Counted from the first letter of the stretch, positions 48,751-55,969 are shown. The stretch is 56,915 nt of DNA from Rhodospirillaceae bacterium (GCA_902614225.1 CACMKJ010000003.1:1-56915), one strand, 5' to 3'. Translations and numbers: made by a program. Notes: generated by a model not told the origin, from the letters alone.

Positions 48751-48832
48751 AATTAAAAAGTATCTTATGTATTTGTCGTGTTGCTGTTATTTCTTGAAAA
48801 CCTGGTAACCCAATCAAACATTAGTAGTTCTA

Positions 48833-48918
48833 TGGTGGAGGGGGTAGGATTCGAACCTACGTACTCAAATGAGGGCAGATTTACAGTCTGCTGCCTTTAA
48901 CCACTCGGCCACCCCTCC
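48833..48918 (-). tRNA. tRNA-Tyr (GTA)
   Basis: A complete class II tRNA on the minus strand (86 bases with CCA). The acceptor arm is GGAGGGG/CCCCTCC, the anticodon GTA lies in a loop between GCAGA and TCTGC, and there is a long variable arm. The T arm contains GGTTCGAATCC, the discriminator is A and CCA is encoded. It is the expected upstream partner of tRNA-Gly but is separated from it by the island. A decayed integration zone lies directly at its 3' side. Confidence 0.96.
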
Positions 48919-49135
48919 CGTGCTTAATATTAAACTGTATAATATCAATCAATTTTATATATGCAAGTAGTGTATATTATTAATTACAAAATAGGTTAAT
49001 TTGATATTTAGAAAACTAATAATTAAATAGATTTAAAAATAAAATATTTTTAAATATAGTACCTAAATAATTAAATAGTAATGATAGATTACTAAAATAA
49101 TAAGTTAAATAAAAATATTTACTAACATAAATTCT

Positions 49136-49942
49136 TTAAGAGATAATATTATTTATTATAAGTTTTTGAATATTTGATTTTTTATTAAAACTTGTTGAAA
49201 CGGCAATAAACATTCCTGTTTTAGGACTAGGAGTGTCATAAAATATCGGATTAAAGTTAATATCCATAGTTGCACCTCCTGTACCTCTCAAAATAGCATC
49301 CCCTGCTGCTATATCCCATTTACTTATAGATTCAAATCTTGGATATATATCTGCTTTACCCTCAGCAAGAATACAAAACTTCATAGATGAAGATAATTTT
49401 TTTATATTAAAAAGATTATTTTTTTTTAAAAATAATTCAGTTTTTACATCTAACCCTCTAGAACATAAAATTAAAGGGTTCTTTATATTTTTTTTCATAT
49501 CATATAGTTTTTTTAATTTATTATTTGCAAGCAAATAAGACTTTTTTTGAAGTGAATACCATATTTTTTTTGATGGAGGATGCCCTATTATTCCAAACTC
49601 AGGGATACCATTAATTATTAAAGCAATATTAACAGTAAATTCATTACCTCGTTTTACAAAATTATTAGTTCCATCTATTGGATCTATTAGCCAATATTTA
49701 TGATTTAAAAAACAATTTTGTTCTAATTCTTTTTCCTCACTTATAACATCAGTATTATTATCTAAATCTCTCAACTTGATACTAATGTAATTGCTAACAT
49801 CAATATCGGCTTGTGTAACTACAGTTCCATCATCTTTAAAAAATTTTTGATTTAATGAAGCTGAATTAATAATTTCAAATGATTTCTTAATGATGTCAAT
49901 CATTTGCTCAACTTTAACATTATCATTAATATAACTAGCCAT
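49136..49942 (-). CDS. cysQ: CysQ-like 3'(2'),5'-bisphosphate nucleotidase / IMPase family
   Basis: A Mg-dependent phosphatase of the inositol monophosphatase superfamily (268 aa). The metal-binding motifs are visible: EE at 69-70 in VISEEKEL, DPIDGTNNF with Asp87 and Asp90 (LIDPIDGT), and KWDIAAGDAIL near 211-221. The pattern and neighbourhood fit CysQ, which removes phosphate from PAP in sulfur metabolism. Histidinol-phosphate phosphatase or an inositol-phosphatase cannot be excluded by eye. It belongs to the core segment between tRNA-Tyr and rlmB, and is divergent from rlmB with a 190-base gap. Confidence 0.75.
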   Translation of the reverse strand: MASYINDNVKVEQMIDIIKKSFEIINSASLNQKFFKDDGTVVTQADIDVSNYISIKLRDLDNNTDVISEEKELEQNCFLNHKYWLIDPIDGTNNFVKRGNEFTVNIALIINGIPEFGIIGHPPSKKIWYSLQKKSYLLANNKLKKLYDMKKNIKNPLILCSRGLDVKTELFLKKNNLFNIKKLSSSMKFCILAEGKADIYPRFESISKWDIAAGDAILRGTGGATMDINFNPIFYDTPSPKTGMFIAVSTSFNKKSNIQKLIINNIIS

Positions 49943-50132
49943 ATTAAATAATTTAAATCCTAAACTATACTATAGTATTATAAATATCACTATTAATTGA
50001 GATTAAAAATAAAAACAGTATAATCAATTATAATCTTTTTGGTTTTAATCTCAAGTAATTAGGAAATTTATAAATTTTATATTTTTTTAAATTTATTTTT
50101 AATTGTAAATTTACAATAAACTTTTAGAAGCT

Positions 50133-50921
50133 ATGAATAAAAAAAAAATAAAGAATACAAGGAGCTATTGGATTTACGGAAAGCATCCAGTAATATCAGC
50201 TATACTAAATCCAAATAGAAGAATACTAAAACTAGTAATAAATTCTAACAAAGAGAAAGTATACCTTAAAACGTTAAAAGAGAAAATATTTATTAGTAAA
50301 AAAAATATTGATATAAAAATTCTTGAACCCTCTTATTTTAATAAATTAATTAATTTTAGGATCAATCAAGGCATTGCCGTCCTTGTTGAACCTTTAGAAC
50401 TATCAAGCATTGATAGCTTCTTTAAAAATAAAAGCGCTTTAAAAAGCAATATTTCAATTTTACTTTCAGATATAAACGACCCCCATAACATAGGGGCAAT
50501 TATAAGATCAGCTGTTGCATTTGATATTAAAGATATTTTCTTAAAAAAAAATAGAACACCTAAAGATACTCAAACAATAGCTAAAGTAGCCTCAGGTGGA
50601 CTGGATCATATAAATATTTATAACTTTGGAAATACTAGCGTTACATTTAAAAAGTTAAAAAAACTAGGCTGGTATATAATAGGTTTAGAACTAGATACCG
50701 AACTTATATTAAATAATATTAAAAAAGAAAAATTTAACTTTGATAAGATATTAATTATTATGGGATCTGAAAGTTCAGGCATTCGTACCTTGATAAAAAA
50801 AAATTGTGATATTTTAGTAAAAATACCAATAAACTCTCATAATATAAATAGTCTTAATGTTTCATGCGCAGCAGCTATCACGTTTTATCAAATAAGAAAC
50901 CTCCTGGACGCGCGAAAATAA
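50133..50921 (+). CDS. rlmB: 23S rRNA 2'-O-methyltransferase (RlmB/TrmH family)
   Basis: A SPOUT-class RNA methyltransferase (262 aa) that, in the RlmB group, methylates Gm2251 in the P-loop of 23S rRNA. The N-terminal substrate-binding domain starts YWIYGKHPVISAIL (10-23). The three SPOUT motifs are NDPHNIGAIIRSA (112-124), IIMGSESSG near 208-216 and IPINSHNINSLNVSCAAAI near 231-249, which form the trefoil knot and SAM site. Many alphaproteobacteria encode it beside tRNA-Tyr/tRNA-Gly, which supports the idea that the flanks are core genome. Confidence 0.88.
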   Translation: MNKKKIKNTRSYWIYGKHPVISAILNPNRRILKLVINSNKEKVYLKTLKEKIFISKKNIDIKILEPSYFNKLINFRINQGIAVLVEPLELSSIDSFFKNKSALKSNISILLSDINDPHNIGAIIRSAVAFDIKDIFLKKNRTPKDTQTIAKVASGGLDHINIYNFGNTSVTFKKLKKLGWYIIGLELDTELILNNIKKEKFNFDKILIIMGSESSGIRTLIKKNCDILVKIPINSHNINSLNVSCAAAITFYQIRNLLDARK

Positions 50922-50951
50922 TAACAGATATCACTTTGTTATATGTTTTTT
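50921..50951 (+). terminator. Possible terminator after rlmB
   Basis: ATAACA (50921-50926) pairs with TGTTAT (50937-50942) across a ten-base loop and is followed by TG and a run of six T residues. It begins at the last base of the rlmB stop codon. The stem is short and A/T-rich, so it is a weak prediction, but its position is right. Confidence 0.4.
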
Positions 50952-51062
50952 ATTTTATTTACCTAATGCCTCAAATCTTGTATATATTGAGATGTTTTAT
51001 TATGTATAATTAAAAGAGACTAGATTTATTGTAATTATATATATACAATAGTGTAATATCTA

Positions 51063-51109
51063 GCCGGATTAGCTCAGTCGGTAGAGCAACTGATTTGTAA
51101 TCAGAGGTC
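51063..51109 (+). pseudogene. Truncated tRNA-Thr (TGT), 3' half missing
   Basis: The 5' half of a tRNA-Thr is perfect: acceptor GCCGGAT, D arm with TAGCTCAGTCGGTAGAGC, and anticodon loop TTTGTAA with anticodon TGT. From base 51105 the sequence no longer fits. There is no T-stem/T-loop and no 3' acceptor strand ATCCGGC; instead AGGTCTCAAATCCTAACC leads into the integrase region. It therefore cannot fold as a tRNA. The junction coincides with the left end of the integrative element, so this is most likely the left attachment half. An intact copy should stand at the other end or elsewhere in the genome. Confidence 0.8.
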
Positions 51110-51178
51110 TCAAATCCTAACCACTCTCAAAGCACTACAAAACTAGCCTTTATTAGCAAATACTATAAGATTTATTTG

Positions 51179-51230
51179 TTGTATTGTGTTGTATTGCAGA
51201 TATAATTGTTGTATTGCAGTTGTACTGCAA
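51179..51230 (+). repeat. Integrase arm-type direct repeats
   Basis: Four copies of a TTGTATTGCAG-like 10-11-mer: 51179-51188 (TTGTATTGTG), 51189-51199, 51209-51219 and 51220-51230 (TTGTACTGCAA). A related TTGTATTATG overlaps the integrase start codon (51251-51260). The copies are in phase with one DNA helical turn, as expected for protein binding. They lie between the tRNA-Thr breakpoint and the recombinase gene, which suggests arm sites for the integrase and possibly repression of its own promoter. Confidence 0.62.
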
Positions 51231-51257
51231 AAAAGAAAATAACTAAAATGTTGTATT

Positions 51258-52889
51258 ATGTATAGAGCACAAGAGATTAAAAAGTTAGATACAAAAGAAG
51301 AGGTTAGTTTTGGTCAAGGCTTCTATGCTAGATGTAATTCAGACAGCTCTATATCTCTTTTAATTAGAGGTAGAATTAAAGGCAGTAAGACTACTGGTTC
51401 ATTATCTACAACAGTAGCAAGAGTAAATAAGTTAGACAGAAATTTAGATAAGGTTTTAATCAATGCTAGTCAAAAAGCATTAGATATAAAATCATTAATG
51501 AGCAATGGAATAAATCCTAATCAATATAAAAAAGAAGAAGAGGCATTAGTTAAAAATAAAACTATGACATTGCTAGAAGCATTAGAGCAGTATGACCAAG
51601 TAAAGAGAGGCACTGATAGCAATACTGAAAAGTGGATTAAAGAAAGAAGAAAAAATCTAGAGAGAGTTTGTCTTAATTGGTTCGATATACCAGTAAGTAA
51701 AATTACTACTAAGATGATACTAGATAAGTATTTGGAAACATCATCAAGTCAGAATAAAAAGAAACTTAGAACTGCTGAATTATTTTATGTAAACTTGAGG
51801 TCAGTATTTAATTACCTAGTAAGAATAAAAGTATTAACTGACTCTCCTTGTACCCCCTTAACTGATTTAATTAAAGTAGTACATAGACCTAAAGTTGATA
51901 ATCATCTATTACCTTCAGAAATAAAAACATTTTTAAGAGTTACTAATTCTTTTAGAGAAGGTCTAGGAGGTTTAATCAATAAAACAAGAGTCAGCAAAGA
52001 AAGTAAAAAACAATTAAAAGAAAAAGAACATTATAAAGATAAAGAAGAAATATTTTATAAAACCTTTTTAGTGCAAGCAGTAAACTTTATAGAATTTTTA
52101 ATGCTTACTGGATTGCGACCAGACGAAGCAAAGAAATTAGAATGGAAAAATGTTTATCTTGAAGGTAATGAATATAATCCAAATCCTTTCTTTGTATTAG
52201 ATAAGTCTACAAGAAAAAGAAAAGAAGTTTATGCAATAGCTATTACAGATATGATTAAAAAGATATTGGACTTTCAAAAGCTTTTAATAGGTCAAGGTGA
52301 TATAGTCAACCTTGCTAGTGTAGATATATTTGAAGAAGATGATAAGCCAAAGAAAAAGAAAATGCCTAAGTATATCTTTATGTGCGAAGCTGACTTGCAT
52401 TCCATAGGTGCAAATAACTATAAGCTAAGAGGTGCTCCACTTATTAATAAACCAGTATCGAATGTTAGGTCTGGCTTTACTGCTATTAAAGAGAGAATGC
52501 CTAAACTTAAAGTCGCTGAGTCTTTTTCTCCTTATACTTTGAGACATACTTTTACTACTATAGGTAATATGTGTGGATATACTGAGAGCGAATTAGATGC
52601 TATGACTGGACACATAAAGCAAGGAAAGACTGCTACAAGTCATTACATAGCAAGACTGGTAAAAGATAATAGACAAGGATTCAAAATTATACATAAGGCT
52701 ATGGTTGGTGATGAAATCCAAGATAAAGACATACCTAAGAGAGAAGATGACATTAGCAAGAAACTTAAGAAAGCTAGTAAAGAAGAGTTAATTAATTACT
52801 ATCATAAAGGATTAATGACTGCTGAAGAAGTAGAACAATATAAAATCATTCCACTCCTTCATAAAGCTTATAAAAAAAAATATAAGTAA
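51258..52889 (+). CDS. Tyrosine recombinase (site-specific integrase)
   Basis: A large tyrosine recombinase (543 aa). An N-terminal arm-binding region (1-100) is followed by a SAM-like core-binding domain (about 105-205) and the catalytic domain. Catalytic residues visible are Arg287 (TGLRPDEAKKLEW), Arg429 (PYTLRHTF), His452 (MTGHIKQG) and the nucleophile Tyr463 (SHYIAR). The His of the HxxR motif is Tyr426 here. An extra Lys-rich stretch (about 245-265) interrupts the catalytic domain. The C-terminal tail (ASKEELINYYHKGLMTAEEV) resembles a SHOCT-type oligomerisation helix pair. It is placed directly downstream of the broken tRNA-Thr. Confidence 0.9.
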   Translation: MYRAQEIKKLDTKEEVSFGQGFYARCNSDSSISLLIRGRIKGSKTTGSLSTTVARVNKLDRNLDKVLINASQKALDIKSLMSNGINPNQYKKEEEALVKNKTMTLLEALEQYDQVKRGTDSNTEKWIKERRKNLERVCLNWFDIPVSKITTKMILDKYLETSSSQNKKKLRTAELFYVNLRSVFNYLVRIKVLTDSPCTPLTDLIKVVHRPKVDNHLLPSEIKTFLRVTNSFREGLGGLINKTRVSKESKKQLKEKEHYKDKEEIFYKTFLVQAVNFIEFLMLTGLRPDEAKKLEWKNVYLEGNEYNPNPFFVLDKSTRKRKEVYAIAITDMIKKILDFQKLLIGQGDIVNLASVDIFEEDDKPKKKKMPKYIFMCEADLHSIGANNYKLRGAPLINKPVSNVRSGFTAIKERMPKLKVAESFSPYTLRHTFTTIGNMCGYTESELDAMTGHIKQGKTATSHYIARLVKDNRQGFKIIHKAMVGDEIQDKDIPKREDDISKKLKKASKEELINYYHKGLMTAEEVEQYKIIPLLHKAYKKKYK

Positions 52890-52942
52890 GCAGTTAGCTT
52901 CTATGAACAGATAATTGATAGGATTAGTTAAATCAATTATTG
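52890..52942 (+). repeat. 53-bp imperfect direct repeat, copy 1
   Basis: This stretch starts GCAGTTAGCTTCTATGAACA and continues GATAATTGATAGGATTAGTT. It recurs with a few mismatches at 54318-54370. It lies immediately after the integrase stop codon. It could be a recombination scar, a small mobile repeat or a shared regulatory sequence; the copy 2 position just before a gene favours recombination or regulation. Confidence 0.7.
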
Positions 52943-53005
52943 TTTTCATTTAACAACTACTTGGAACAATAGTACGTTAAGTCTTTATCTATTTAAAAAT
53001 TTAAT

Positions 53006-53152
53006 TTATTTGATTTCTGTCTCTGTTGAAATATTATTATGATTTAAAGGTAAGCTCTCTTCTTTTTTAATTGCATTAGTAAGCAATTTAACAACAGTAG
53101 TTCCAATATACCAACCTACTACGCATATAATTATAAACCTTAAAAATTGCAT
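53006..53152 (-). CDS. Small membrane protein, 48 aa
   Basis: A short minus-strand frame in the 420-base gap after the integrase gene, opening MQFLRFIIICVVGWYIGTTV and ending in a polar tail (ISTETEIK). It has one predicted membrane helix (about residues 3-21) with a basic residue at the start and an Asn/Glu/Lys-rich cytoplasmic or periplasmic tail. A weak AGGTAG ribosome-binding site lies about ten bases upstream. I do not recognise it. The orderly hydrophobic-then-polar layout is why I call it, but chance cannot be excluded for so short a frame. Confidence 0.42.
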   Translation of the reverse strand: MQFLRFIIICVVGWYIGTTVVKLLTNAIKKEESLPLNHNNISTETEIK

Positions 53153-53310
53153 ATATTTATTCTACCTAAATAATTTAATACTATCAATTGCCTTATTAGA
53201 TTACCTATAAATGTATAGGCTTTTTATATCATTTTGTAATCTAAAATATTTATGCGTGTAGGTTTTTTAATTCATGATAAATTATAGATAAAAAAACACG
53301 AGGAGCTATA

Positions 53311-53547
53311 ATGAATTCTTATAAATTTGACTGGAAAAGTATGCTAACTGGCACAATAGATTTAGAAGCTGAAGATGGCACTTCAGCAGAAGAGAAATTA
53401 ATGACTATGACTTTAAAAGAACTATTAGATAAATCTAAATATGTATCTGACGATAAAGGTCGTGAAATTAGGTTTGTAGATACAAATGATAGTTTTATAG
53501 ATAGTATGGAAGAAAAAGAATGGAATGAACTTAAACATATTCTATAA
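53311..53547 (+). CDS. Hypothetical protein, 78 aa
   Basis: A small acidic protein, rich in Glu, Asp and Lys, with no signal peptide or membrane segment. A good ribosome-binding site (GAGGAG, seven bases before the ATG) supports it as a real gene. The segment EEKLMTMTLKELLDKSKYVS looks helical. No family recognised. It is followed eight bases later by another small gene and is probably part of the element's first cargo operon. Possible roles include an element regulator; nothing in the sequence proves it. Confidence 0.6.
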   Translation: MNSYKFDWKSMLTGTIDLEAEDGTSAEEKLMTMTLKELLDKSKYVSDDKGREIRFVDTNDSFIDSMEEKEWNELKHIL

Positions 53548-53555
53548 TATTATTT

Positions 53556-53954
53556 ATGAAGAATGAAAATCCATATGTAGAAACTCTTAATTTTGTTTAT
53601 GATTTAATTCATGAAGAAGCAAGAATAAAGATAGAGCCCAAAGACTTAGTTAAAAGTATAAAGAAAATTAAATATGCTAGTATACTTACATCCAACGCCA
53701 CAGGAGAGAACAGAGCTATAGAATGTGCTAACAATATGTTAGCTAATAAGTTTTTTAAAAATAAACCTCTTAATACTTTTGATAATGTTTTACTAAATGT
53801 GTACAGTTATGATGATTTAACTCTACATGAGTTAGATATTATAGTTTCTAAAATAAAGGAAAAGTGTAGAGAAGATGTAGACCCAATAGTTGCTAATACA
53901 ATTCATATTAAAGCTTGGAGAGTAATAGAAATGAAAATGCTTTTAACTAAATAA
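53556..53954 (+). CDS. Hypothetical protein, 132 aa
   Basis: A soluble, mostly helical protein without a recognised domain. It has two Cys and balanced Lys/Glu content, with stretches such as KDLVKSIKKIKYASILTSNA and YDDLTLHELDIIVSKIKEKC. It is encoded eight bases after the 78-aa gene, so the pair is likely co-transcribed. It is followed directly by a duplicated signal-peptide remnant. No function can be assigned. Confidence 0.6.
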   Translation: MKNENPYVETLNFVYDLIHEEARIKIEPKDLVKSIKKIKYASILTSNATGENRAIECANNMLANKFFKNKPLNTFDNVLLNVYSYDDLTLHELDIIVSKIKEKCREDVDPIVANTIHIKAWRVIEMKMLLTK

Positions 53955-53955
53955 A

Positions 53956-54018
53956 ATGAAATACTTACTCGTCTTGCTATTCCTTTTTTCTACTCTTTCA
54001 TTTTCCTTGATAAATTAA
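53956..54018 (+). pseudogene. Orphan signal-peptide remnant related to the MORN protein gene
   Basis: This frame encodes only 20 residues (MKYLLVLLFLFSTLSFSLIN) and then stops. Its first 12 codons match the start of the MORN protein gene at 55966 almost base for base (ATGAAATACTTACTC, then TTGCTATTCC and TTTTTTCT). It is therefore a copied or left-over 5' gene end. Transcription through it could still yield a hydrophobic peptide. The TAA stop is followed at once by the ATG of the next gene. Confidence 0.6.
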
Positions 54019-54291
54019 ATGCTTCTTTACTCAATGATAATTTTTTCTATCTCTACCACTTTTCCAGAAAGTATTCCTATATTTAAGGAAAGTAGAATTT
54101 TTAAATCACGAGATTTATGTGAAATAGCATTAGAAGATTGGTACGACTTTTATAAAGATAATAATCCAACACCAAAAGTTTATTTTACTAAAGATGAAAA
54201 CGAAGATAAACAATTTTTAGTAGTAGAAGGAATAGAAAAAATTAATTATTACAAATGCATCAAAGCTAAAATACATTTTAATAAACAATAA
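54019..54291 (+). CDS. Hypothetical secreted or membrane-anchored protein, 90 aa
   Basis: A 90-aa protein with a hydrophobic N-terminus (MLLYSMIIFSISTTF) that could be a signal peptide or anchor. The rest is a polar region with two Cys (LCEIALEDWYDFYKD, YYKCIKAK) that may form a disulfide after export. Its ATG directly abuts the stop codon of the signal-peptide remnant, so translation may be coupled. No recognised family. Confidence 0.5.
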   Translation: MLLYSMIIFSISTTFPESIPIFKESRIFKSRDLCEIALEDWYDFYKDNNPTPKVYFTKDENEDKQFLVVEGIEKINYYKCIKAKIHFNKQ

Positions 54292-54317
54292 CTACTAGAT
54301 TAGCTAATTTAAAAATG

Positions 54318-54370
54318 GCAGTCAGTTTCTATGAACAGATAATTGATAGAGTTAGTTAATTCAGTTATTA
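54318..54370 (+). repeat. 53-bp imperfect direct repeat, copy 2
   Basis: Second copy of the repeat at 52890-52942 (GCAGTCAGTTTCTATGAACA, then GATAATTGATAGAGTTAGTT). It ends eight bases before the start of the lipoprotein protease gene, so it forms that gene's 5' leader. The region between the two copies (about 1.4 kb: a 48-aa frame, three small genes and a remnant) is what recombination between them would remove. Confidence 0.7.
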
Positions 54371-54377
54371 TTATTTT

Positions 54378-55445
54378 ATGAATATAATTATATCTATTTT
54401 TTTGTTGGTAGTATTATTTTTGACAGGCTGTCAGGGATGGTCAGAAAAAGAACTAATAGGTGCACATCCAGGTAGAATAATGCATCTCTTGTGTCAAAAT
54501 GAAGCTGACCCAATAAATAATTCGACAGGCACTAGAACAGAATCCATGAAAAATTTTAGGAACGAGTTGAAGCGACAAGGAATTATAAACTATAACTGTT
54601 ATGAAACTTTTTGGAACGTGTCTTATGATTACGAATATGAAGACAAAATTTGTAAAGTTAATCACAGTCAAAATATAGACGAATGTATAGATAAAACAGC
54701 ACTAGTTAAAAAAGAAAAAACAGTTCCTGGTAAAAAAGAAAAACAAATCTCTGAAGATGAAAATAAAATAATACTTTTAGGAACAGGTACTGGATTTCTA
54801 ATTAATAATTCAGGCTATATAGTATCTAATAATCACGTTACTGGTGTATGCAGAGAAGTAGATGCAATATATAATAACGAAATATTAAAAGCTGATTTAA
54901 TAGCTAATGATACAGTAAATGATTTAGCAGTAATTAAAATAAGTATTCCAGAAAATACTAAGTATTTAAATATTAGTAGTGGAAGTAAGTTTGGAGAGGA
55001 TATAAAAGTCTATGGTTTTCCTTTAACTAATAAATTAGGTAGTGGATTAAAAGTAACAAAGGGAATAGTCAGTTCTCTTAATGGTCCAGGAAATAATTAT
55101 TCTTTAATTCAAATTGATGCACCAATACAACCTGGAAATAGTGGTGGTCCTATTTTAAATAAGAATGGCAATCTTGTAGGTGTAGCAGTATCAAGTATTA
55201 GCACTCCTTTAATGATTAGTGATACAACAATTATTCCACAGAATATAAACTTTGGTGTTAAATCAGAAACATTAAGTAACTTTTTGAAAGCTAATAATAT
55301 TAAATACAATAGTAATGATAAACCAATAGAAGAAAGTGATAACTTAGCACTACAATCTACTGTTCAATTAAATTGCTATAATACTTTAAGAGAAGCTAGA
55401 AAGTTAAAAGAACAAGGTTTAGTTAGAAATATTTTAGAGGATTAA
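54378..55445 (+). CDS. Lipoprotein trypsin-like serine protease (HtrA/S1C type)
   Basis: A 355-aa protein with a lipoprotein signal peptide; the lipobox LTGC puts the lipidated Cys at 18. A Cys-containing spacer covers about 20-125. The chymotrypsin-fold protease domain (about 130-305) has the full triad: His153 (SNNHVTG), Asp182 (NDLAVIKI) and Ser255 (QPGNSGGPIL). There is no PDZ domain, unlike DegP/DegS. The C-terminus (REARKLKEQGLVRNILED) resembles a SHOCT-like helix. It should sit in the periplasm attached to a membrane. It is followed five bases on by a membrane-protein gene. Confidence 0.85.
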   Translation: MNIIISIFLLVVLFLTGCQGWSEKELIGAHPGRIMHLLCQNEADPINNSTGTRTESMKNFRNELKRQGIINYNCYETFWNVSYDYEYEDKICKVNHSQNIDECIDKTALVKKEKTVPGKKEKQISEDENKIILLGTGTGFLINNSGYIVSNNHVTGVCREVDAIYNNEILKADLIANDTVNDLAVIKISIPENTKYLNISSGSKFGEDIKVYGFPLTNKLGSGLKVTKGIVSSLNGPGNNYSLIQIDAPIQPGNSGGPILNKNGNLVGVAVSSISTPLMISDTTIIPQNINFGVKSETLSNFLKANNIKYNSNDKPIEESDNLALQSTVQLNCYNTLREARKLKEQGLVRNILED

Positions 55446-55450
55446 AGTCT

Positions 55451-55969
55451 GTGGTTCATTTAGCTTTTTTATTTATAGTTTCAATAACCTATTACCTGAA
55501 GTTTAAAAACTCTCCATGGGAAATAGCTACATTTGAATTACTAATTTTCTTAACGTTTACTAGTTTTCTGGGTACAGTAGTTTTTTTATTTGAAAGTTAC
55601 AGCAAAAATATACAAATTAAAAAGTTTACATTAAACTTTCTTCCATTAGTTTTTATTAATGTATTATTTATATTTACTTGTCATTATTTTTTGAACAAAA
55701 AAATGTATAGTTTTTCTCCAATGATTACATTTAGGCAAAAAGAGGCTATGTTGGAGAGATGGAAGCCTTCAAGATGGGAAGAAAATAATTTTATTTATAA
55801 TATGAAAGAATCCTCTACAGAGATATTTAGCACCTATTATTTTATTTGTTACATTGCAAAAGAGGAGTTCTATTTAAAAAAATTTACTTTACAATTACAG
55901 GATGTGAATACTAATAAAATTTTATATTCTAAAAATTGTAAAAGCTTTAAAACAAATAAGAAAGAATGA
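55451..55969 (+). CDS. Three-helix membrane protein of unknown function
   Basis: A 172-aa protein starting at a GTG with GAGG about ten bases upstream. Hydrophobic segments at about 2-16, 25-45 and 56-77 predict three membrane helices, followed by a polar domain of about 95 residues with three Cys. That domain ends YSKNCKSFKTNKKE. Not recognised. The gene lies between the lipoprotein protease and the MORN protein and overlaps the latter by four bases (ATGA), so the three are probably one operon with a shared envelope role. Confidence 0.6.
   Translation: MVHLAFLFIVSITYYLKFKNSPWEIATFELLIFLTFTSFLGTVVFLFESYSKNIQIKKFTLNFLPLVFINVLFIFTCHYFLNKKMYSFSPMITFRQKEAMLERWKPSRWEENNFIYNMKESSTEIFSTYYFICYIAKEEFYLKKFTLQLQDVNTNKILYSKNCKSFKTNKKE

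Larger units (their letters stand above)
47967..48832. other. Decayed intergenic zone next to tRNA-Tyr
   Basis: 866 bases with no intact gene. It contains a gatB fragment at its left end. There are three copies of a CCAAGTTCT-like word (48610-48619, 48660-48669, 48684-48693; the first reads CTAAGTTCTT). An 11-base tandem repeat lies close to tRNA-Tyr. The stretch 48190-48600 is A/T-rich with only short frames. The mix of gene debris and repeat words beside a tRNA 3' end is typical of an old integration site. Confidence 0.6.

Noticed and set aside
51063-51140. A complete tRNA-Thr, possibly with an intron
   Set aside because: No 3' acceptor strand complementary to GCCGGAT and no T arm can be found in the next several hundred bases, and bacterial tRNA introns of group I type would need far more sequence with recognisable structure.
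54453-54671. Minus-strand frame within the protease gene
   Set aside because: It overlaps the coding region of the lipoprotein protease, has no ribosome-binding site, and there is no reason to expect an antisense gene.
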